Shown piece after piece: positions 59,886-64,000 of a DNA stretch of 64,000 bases. The position numbers and the translations under genes were made by a program. The stretch is from Streptomyces sp. DSM 15324 (GTDB lineage Bacteria > Actinomycetota > Actinomycetes > Streptomycetales > Streptomycetaceae), in contig NZ_KQ949023.1 in assembly GCF_001514285.1 (NCBI RefSeq), positions 1,317,139 to 1,381,138 on the forward strand, in the 5' to 3' direction. The notes below the pieces were generated by a model that saw only the letters and a program-made list of their open reading frames with translations, searched no databases and was not told the origin of the DNA. Numbering within the stretch: the first letter of the stretch is position 1; each line of letters starts with the position of its first letter.

Positions 59886-60311
59886 ATGACCACAGCCGGA
59901 GACATCATGCACCGGGGCGCCCGCTGGATCCCCGCCCATGAAACCCTCGACCGCGCCGCACAGCTGATGCGCGAACTCAATGTCGGAGCCCTGCCCATAG
60001 GCGACGACGAGGACCGGCTCTGCGGCATCCTCACCGACCGCGACATCGTCGTCGGTTGCGTGGCCATGGGCCGCGACCCGGCGAAGGTCACCGCCGGAGA
60101 GATGGCCCGGGGCACCCCGCGCTGGATCGACGCGAACGCCGACATCGGTGACGTGCTCGGCGAGATGCAGGACCACCAGATCCGCAGGCTCCCCGTCATC
60201 GAGAACAAGCGACTGGTCGGCATGATCAGCGAGGCCGACCTCGCCCGTCATCTGAGCGAGGGCCAGATCGCCTCCTGGGTCGGGAGCGTCTACGCCAGGA
60301 CCGGTCCCTGA
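59886..60311 (+). CDS. CBS domain protein
   Basis: A 141-residue protein made of a tandem CBS pair: TAGDIMHRGARWIPAHETLDRAAQLMRELNVGALPIGDDEDRLCGILTDRDIV and TAGEMARGTPRWIDANADIGDVLGEMQDHQIRRLPVIENKRLVGMISEADL. Such pairs bind adenine nucleotides and sense energy state. GGGAGG lies shortly before ATG 59886. It converges with the CorA gene, 21 bases between stops; a functional link is only suggested by proximity. Confidence 0.92.
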   Translation: MTTAGDIMHRGARWIPAHETLDRAAQLMRELNVGALPIGDDEDRLCGILTDRDIVVGCVAMGRDPAKVTAGEMARGTPRWIDANADIGDVLGEMQDHQIRRLPVIENKRLVGMISEADLARHLSEGQIASWVGSVYARTGP

Positions 60312-60332
60312 ACCGCACCGGGGCGGGTGCGC

Positions 60333-61460
60333 TCAGAGCCAGCCGTTGCGCCGGAAGCCCCGGTACAGCACCAGGCAGGCCACGGATATCACGCCGATGA
60401 CCAGCGGATAACCGAACCTCCAGTGCAGCTCCGGCATGTGGTCGAAGTTCATGCCGTACACCCCGCAGACCATCGTGGGGACCGCGATCACCGCGGCCCA
60501 GGCGGTGATCTTGCGCATGTCCTCGTTCTGCGCGACCGTGACCTGCGCCAGATGTGCCTGGAGGATCGAGTTCAGCAGTTCGTCGAACGAGGCGATCTGC
60601 TCCGTGGCCCGCAGCAGATGGTCCGAGACGTCCCGGAAGTACGCCTGTATCTCCGGGTCGATCACTCGCACCGGGCGGTCGGCGAGGTCCAGCAGCGGGC
60701 GCTTCAGCGGGACGACCGCCCGCTTCAGCTCCAGGAGTTCCCGCTTGAGCTGGTAGATGCGCCCCGGGTCGGCCCGTGCCCCGTTCTCCGCGAAGACGTC
60801 CGCCTCGACCTGGTCGATGTCCGCCTGCACCGCGTCCGTGACGTTCAGATAGTCGTCCACGACATGGTCCGCGATCGCGTGCAGCACCGCCGACGGGCCC
60901 TTGGCGAGCTGTCCCGGATCGGACTCCAGCTCCTCGCGCAGCGGACCCAGCGAGCCGTGCCGCCCGTGCCGGACCGTGACGACGAAGTCCTGGCCGACGA
61001 ACACCATGATCTCGCCGGTGTTCACCACCTCGCTCGTCGCGGTGAGCTCCTCGTGTTCGACGTAGCAGACCGTCTTGAACACCGCGAACAGCGTCTCGCC
61101 GTACCGCTCGACCTTGGGGCGCTGATGGGCCTCGACGGCGTCCTCCACGGCCAGCGGATGCAGGTCGAAGAGCTCGGCGATGCCCGCGAACTCGGCGTTC
61201 GTCGGTTCGTGCAGCCCCAGCCAGACGAAGCCCTGGCCGCTCTTGCGGACCCGCTCGACCGTTTCGACCAGGTTCTCGCGGACAGGGGCGCGCACACCCT
61301 CCTGGTAGGTCACGCAGTTCACCACCGAGGAGCCCAGCGGGGAGCGCGCGTGGTGACTGAGATCGACCCGGGCACGACTCCGGGCCAACCGCGCCACTCC
61401 GCGCAGGCCTCCGACCCGGCCGAGGCCGGTGACCTTCCGCAGATTCCCTGCCATGGTCAT
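60333..61460 (-). CDS. corA: CorA family magnesium/cobalt transporter
   Basis: A 375-residue protein. The long N-terminal cytoplasmic domain is alpha/beta then helical, and the C-terminus has the two CorA membrane segments with the signature YGMNFDHMPEL between them (ITAWAAVIAVPTMVCGVYGMN and VIGVISVACLVLYRGF). It ends in basic FRRNGWL as usual. GGAGAT lies upstream of ATG 61460. It forms a pentameric Mg2+ channel. No M-box riboswitch was recognised upstream. Confidence 0.94.
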   Translation of the reverse strand: MTMAGNLRKVTGLGRVGGLRGVARLARSRARVDLSHHARSPLGSSVVNCVTYQEGVRAPVRENLVETVERVRKSGQGFVWLGLHEPTNAEFAGIAELFDLHPLAVEDAVEAHQRPKVERYGETLFAVFKTVCYVEHEELTATSEVVNTGEIMVFVGQDFVVTVRHGRHGSLGPLREELESDPGQLAKGPSAVLHAIADHVVDDYLNVTDAVQADIDQVEADVFAENGARADPGRIYQLKRELLELKRAVVPLKRPLLDLADRPVRVIDPEIQAYFRDVSDHLLRATEQIASFDELLNSILQAHLAQVTVAQNEDMRKITAWAAVIAVPTMVCGVYGMNFDHMPELHWRFGYPLVIGVISVACLVLYRGFRRNGWL

Positions 61461-61671
61461 CTGGATCTCCTTGCGTGGCTCTCCTCGCGCCGCACTCCCG
61501 CGCCCTGGTCGGCCAGTCTGCCAGGCTCGCGCAGGCCGTGGGTAAGCCTGTGGAAAGGGCTGGTTCCGGTTTGTTCCCGCCTGTGGACAAGGAGGCTGCG
61601 GCCACGACCGATACGGATTCATGGCCGCGTCGACCGCCTCCGCGAAGCGGGAGAACTGGGATGATCGGCGC

Positions 61672-62466
61672 ATGACGCGAACCGACGGGTACCTTCTCGA
61701 CAACCGGCAGTCCGAGGCGGCGGAGCGCTTCGACGCCTTCGCCACCCTTTTCGACCCCACGACGTTCCGCCACCTCGAAGGGCTGGGCGTCGGCCCCGGC
61801 TGGCGCTGCTGGGAGGTCGGGGCCGGCGGGACGTCGGTGGTGGCGTGGCTGGCGAAGAAGGTCGGTCCCACCGGCAAGGTCGTCGCTACCGACATCGACA
61901 CCTCCCGGCTCGCCGCCGCGGCCCGCCCCCCGGTCGAGGTGCGCGTGCACGACGTCGGTGTCGAGGAACCCCCCGCCGAGGGCTTCGACCTGGTGCACGC
62001 CCGGCTCGTCCTGGTCCATGTCCCGGACCGTGAAAGGGCGTTGCGTTCCATGGTGAAGGCCCTGCGCCCCGGCGGACGCCTCCTCGTCGAGGACGGCGAC
62101 CCCGCCCTCCAGCCCCTGCTCTGCCCCGACGAGCACGGCCCCGAACAGCAGCTCGCCAACCGGCTGCGCCACGGCTTCCGCACCCTGCTCGCCGACCGCG
62201 GCGCCGACCTCTCCTACGGCCGTAAGCTCCCGCGTCTGCTGCGCGAGGCCGGGCTTCAGCGCGTCGAGGCCGACGCCTACTTCCCGGTCACCTCACCCGC
62301 CTGTGCCGCCCTGGAGTCGGCGACGGTCCGCCAGATCCGCGACAGACTCCTCGGCGCCGGTCTCGCGACCGCGGAGGAGATCGACCGCCACCTGGCCAAC
62401 GTCGCCTCCGGCACCATGGACCTGGCCACGGCACCGATGATCTCCGCCTGGGGACGCAAGGCGTAG
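61672..62466 (+). CDS. SAM-dependent methyltransferase
   Basis: A 264-residue class I methyltransferase with CWEVGAGGTSVVAWLAKKVGPTGKVVATDID as motif I, GFDLVHARLVLVHVPDRERALRSMVKALRPGGRLLVEDGDP as motifs II and III, and a C-terminal substrate domain ending MDLATAPMISAWGRKA. ATG 61672 was chosen over ATG 61621, which only adds a low-complexity stretch. Substrate unknown. Confidence 0.85.
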   Translation: MTRTDGYLLDNRQSEAAERFDAFATLFDPTTFRHLEGLGVGPGWRCWEVGAGGTSVVAWLAKKVGPTGKVVATDIDTSRLAAAARPPVEVRVHDVGVEEPPAEGFDLVHARLVLVHVPDRERALRSMVKALRPGGRLLVEDGDPALQPLLCPDEHGPEQQLANRLRHGFRTLLADRGADLSYGRKLPRLLREAGLQRVEADAYFPVTSPACAALESATVRQIRDRLLGAGLATAEEIDRHLANVASGTMDLATAPMISAWGRKA

Positions 62467-62497
62467 ACCCCGACGGGACCGCCCCGCTGCCGCGGCC

Positions 62498-63556
62498 TCA
62501 GCCGGTGACCCGGGTCCCGTTCCTCACCGCCGGTGTCGTCCCGTCGCCGGGTGTGGGCGGCCGGGCGCCCACCCTTTCCACCGCGCGGGCTCCCGCCCGG
62601 CACCCCTCGGCCGCCGCGGCCGAAGGCCCTTCGCCCCGCAGGAGGGCGGCGAGGAAGGCGCCCGTGAAGGCATCGCCCGCGCCCGTGGTGTCCCGGGGCG
62701 TCGCGGGGACGGCCGGGACGGCGGCGACGACCGCGCCGCCGCGCGCGATGAGCGCTCCGTCGCCCCCCTGCTTGGCCACCACGAGCGGGACCCGGCGGCT
62801 CAGCTCGGCCGCCGCCTCCGCCCCGTCCGGCGACCCGGTCAGCAGACACGACTCGTCACGGCTGGGCAGGAGTACGTCGACTCCCTCGACGAGCGCGAGG
62901 AATCGCTCGGCGCCCAGCTCCGCGAGGAAGCCCGAGGACGCCGGATCGAGGCTCGTCGGCACCCCGCGCGCCCGCGCCGACGCCAACGCCGTACGCACCA
63001 GGGCCCGCCCGGACGCGGAGAACAGCAGATAGCCCGACAGATGAAGGCGGCCCACACCGTCCAGCAGCGCGTCCGACCAGTCGCCGGGCTCCAGCCGCAG
63101 CGCGGCCCCGCTGTCGGTGAGGAAGGTTCGCTCGGCCGCGGCCTGCGCGTCCACCAGACAGATCACCGTCCCGGTCGGTGCGTCCGGATCGACCACGAGC
63201 CGGGGCCGTACCCCGCACGCGATCAGCTCCCGTTCGTGCCAGACCGCCGACTCCGCGCCCACCCGGCCGAGCAGCCGCACGTCCGCACACCCCAGGTGCG
63301 CCGCCCAGCACGCCACATTGGCGCCCGCGCCGCCCGGCAGGGTACGGATCACGGCGGCCGTGTCCGTGCCCGACGCCAGTGGCCCCCGATGCCGTGCGAC
63401 GACGTCCGTCACCACGTCCCCGACGACCAGCAGCGCCCCGCCCGACGGGTTCCCGCCCCCGGCAGGAACCGGAGCCGGGACCGCCGCCGTGCCCGGCCCG
63501 CCGCGCGGGCGCTCCGGTCCGCCCCCGGCGTGGCGGCCTCGCGGGCGTCCGGTCAT
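62498..63556 (-). CDS. PfkB family carbohydrate kinase, probable pseudouridine kinase
   Basis: A 352-residue ribokinase-like enzyme. After a low-complexity N-terminus, LLVVGDVVTDVVARHRG begins the fold; GGAGANVACWAAHLG is PfkB signature 1 and DTTGAGDAFTGAFLAALLRG is signature 2, with the catalytic Asp. Its ATG overlaps the psuG stop (ATGA, 63553-63556). Coupling to pseudouridine-5'-phosphate glycosidase makes pseudouridine the likely substrate, although ribose or other nucleoside sugars are possible. Confidence 0.88.
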   Translation of the reverse strand: MTGRPRGRHAGGGPERPRGGPGTAAVPAPVPAGGGNPSGGALLVVGDVVTDVVARHRGPLASGTDTAAVIRTLPGGAGANVACWAAHLGCADVRLLGRVGAESAVWHERELIACGVRPRLVVDPDAPTGTVICLVDAQAAAERTFLTDSGAALRLEPGDWSDALLDGVGRLHLSGYLLFSASGRALVRTALASARARGVPTSLDPASSGFLAELGAERFLALVEGVDVLLPSRDESCLLTGSPDGAEAAAELSRRVPLVVAKQGGDGALIARGGAVVAAVPAVPATPRDTTGAGDAFTGAFLAALLRGEGPSAAAAEGCRAGARAVERVGARPPTPGDGTTPAVRNGTRVTG

Positions 63557-64000
63557 CCCTCGGCCCAGGCCGCCGCGATCCTGGCCGCCAGACGGACGTT
63601 GCCGCGCACCGCCGCCAGGTTGGCGCTCAGCGAGGCCCCGTCCGTGTGCCGGACCAGGTGGTCGAGGAGGAACGGGGTGACGCCCTGGCCGGTGACGCCG
63701 GCCTCCTCGCACGCCCGCAGCGCGTCCGCGAGCACGCGTGCGTGCACCTCGGGATCCAGCTGCTCCTCCTCGGGCACCGGGTTGGCGACGATCAGCGCCG
63801 ACTCCGGCCCGCCGACCGTGTCCTGGGCCCGCATCACCTCGGCCACCTGTGCGGGGGTCTCCAGCGTCCAGTCCACCGGATGCCCCGAGTCGGACAGGTA
63901 GAAGCCCGGGAAGCGGTCCGTGCCGTATCCGGCGACGGCCACGCCCAGGGTCTCCAGACGCTGCAAGGTCGCCGGGACGTCCAGGATCGACTTCACACCC
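63553..64000 (-). CDS. psuG: Pseudouridine-5'-phosphate glycosidase PsuG (partial)
   Basis: The C-terminal ~149 residues are present; the start is beyond the right edge. GVKSILDVPATLQRLETLGVAVAGYGTDRFPGFYLSDSG and the closing TPFLLDHLVRHTDGASLSANLAAVRGNVRLAARIA match the PsuG/IndA family. It cleaves pseudouridine 5'-phosphate to uracil and ribose 5-phosphate. It is followed by a coupled PfkB kinase, giving a two-step pseudouridine-salvage unit. Confidence 0.93.
   Translation of the reverse strand, partial: GVKSILDVPATLQRLETLGVAVAGYGTDRFPGFYLSDSGHPVDWTLETPAQVAEVMRAQDTVGGPESALIVANPVPEEEQLDPEVHARVLADALRACEEAGVTGQGVTPFLLDHLVRHTDGASLSANLAAVRGNVRLAARIAAAWAEG

Overview
The window is about 72% GC, almost wall-to-wall coding, uses many GTG starts and contains only two in-frame TTA leucine codons. 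With actinobacterial marker families (SPW_0924, DUF397, DUF6343, Methyltransf_19, an ANTAR regulator, XRE/DUF5753) it is clearly a Streptomyces chromosome. The order pyk - tRNA - ANTAR response regulator - liv operon - polA - rpsA - coaE matches the conserved Streptomyces core as I remember it from S. coelicolor; this was not checked by search.

Layout. 1-3431: edge of a steroid ring-degradation (HIP/KstR2-type) locus, with CoA-transferase subunits and an enoyl-CoA hydratase leftward and two SDRs rightward from a shared operator region. 3439-5453: a divergent MarR / DHA2 MFS efflux pair around a 76-bp near-palindrome. 5475-7000: a compound hairpin element, a zinc metallopeptidase-like protein and chorismate mutase. 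7052-12443: aminopeptidase N, a terminator, then an orphan PLP decarboxylase plus N-monooxygenase pair of siderophore type. 12486-16207: a Tat-exported 5'-nucleotidase, a repeat-bearing spacer and pyruvate kinase. 16215-17250: a LAGLIDADG/HTH protein beside an unusual class I tRNA with a CAA anticodon. 17251-23765: PdtaR-like regulator and the branched-chain amino-acid ABC operon livKHMGF. 24054-28003: two small exported or membrane proteins, a hotdog thioesterase and an FdhF/YdeP-like molybdoenzyme. 28252-31300: polA followed by an alternating 37/39-bp tandem repeat. 31776-36091: DUF4184 membrane protein, secreted lytic transglycosylase, SPW_0924 micro-protein and DUF3068. 36108-45638: HrpB helicase, methyltransferases, rpsA with a clear promoter and terminator, PAC2, coaE, TPR, DUF6343 and a family-5 uracil-DNA glycosylase.

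45726-48769: a GntR regulator divergent from an NCS1 permease and an Asp/Glu/hydantoin-racemase-like protein that lacks one catalytic cysteine. 49002-51536: FUSC transporter, a 58-residue protein and an SDR relic. 51537-55875: a Streptomyces regulatory cassette, with a hypothetical protein and an ATPase carrying a long repetitive tail (with a TTA codon) divergent from XRE-DUF397 and followed by a Methyltransf_19 protein. 56002-64000: orphan GltD-like protein, DUF1772, DUF2293, a uridine-kinase-like protein, CBS protein, CorA, a methyltransferase, and a PfkB kinase plus PsuG pseudouridine-breakdown pair cut by the right edge.

No rRNA, CRISPR array, insertion sequence, prophage or complete biosynthetic cluster was seen. 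The strongest oddities are the class I CAA tRNA with its LAGLIDADG neighbour, the two TTA (potentially bldA-controlled) genes, the repeat-tailed ATPase cassette, the orphan decarboxylase/monooxygenase pair and the large near-palindrome at marR.
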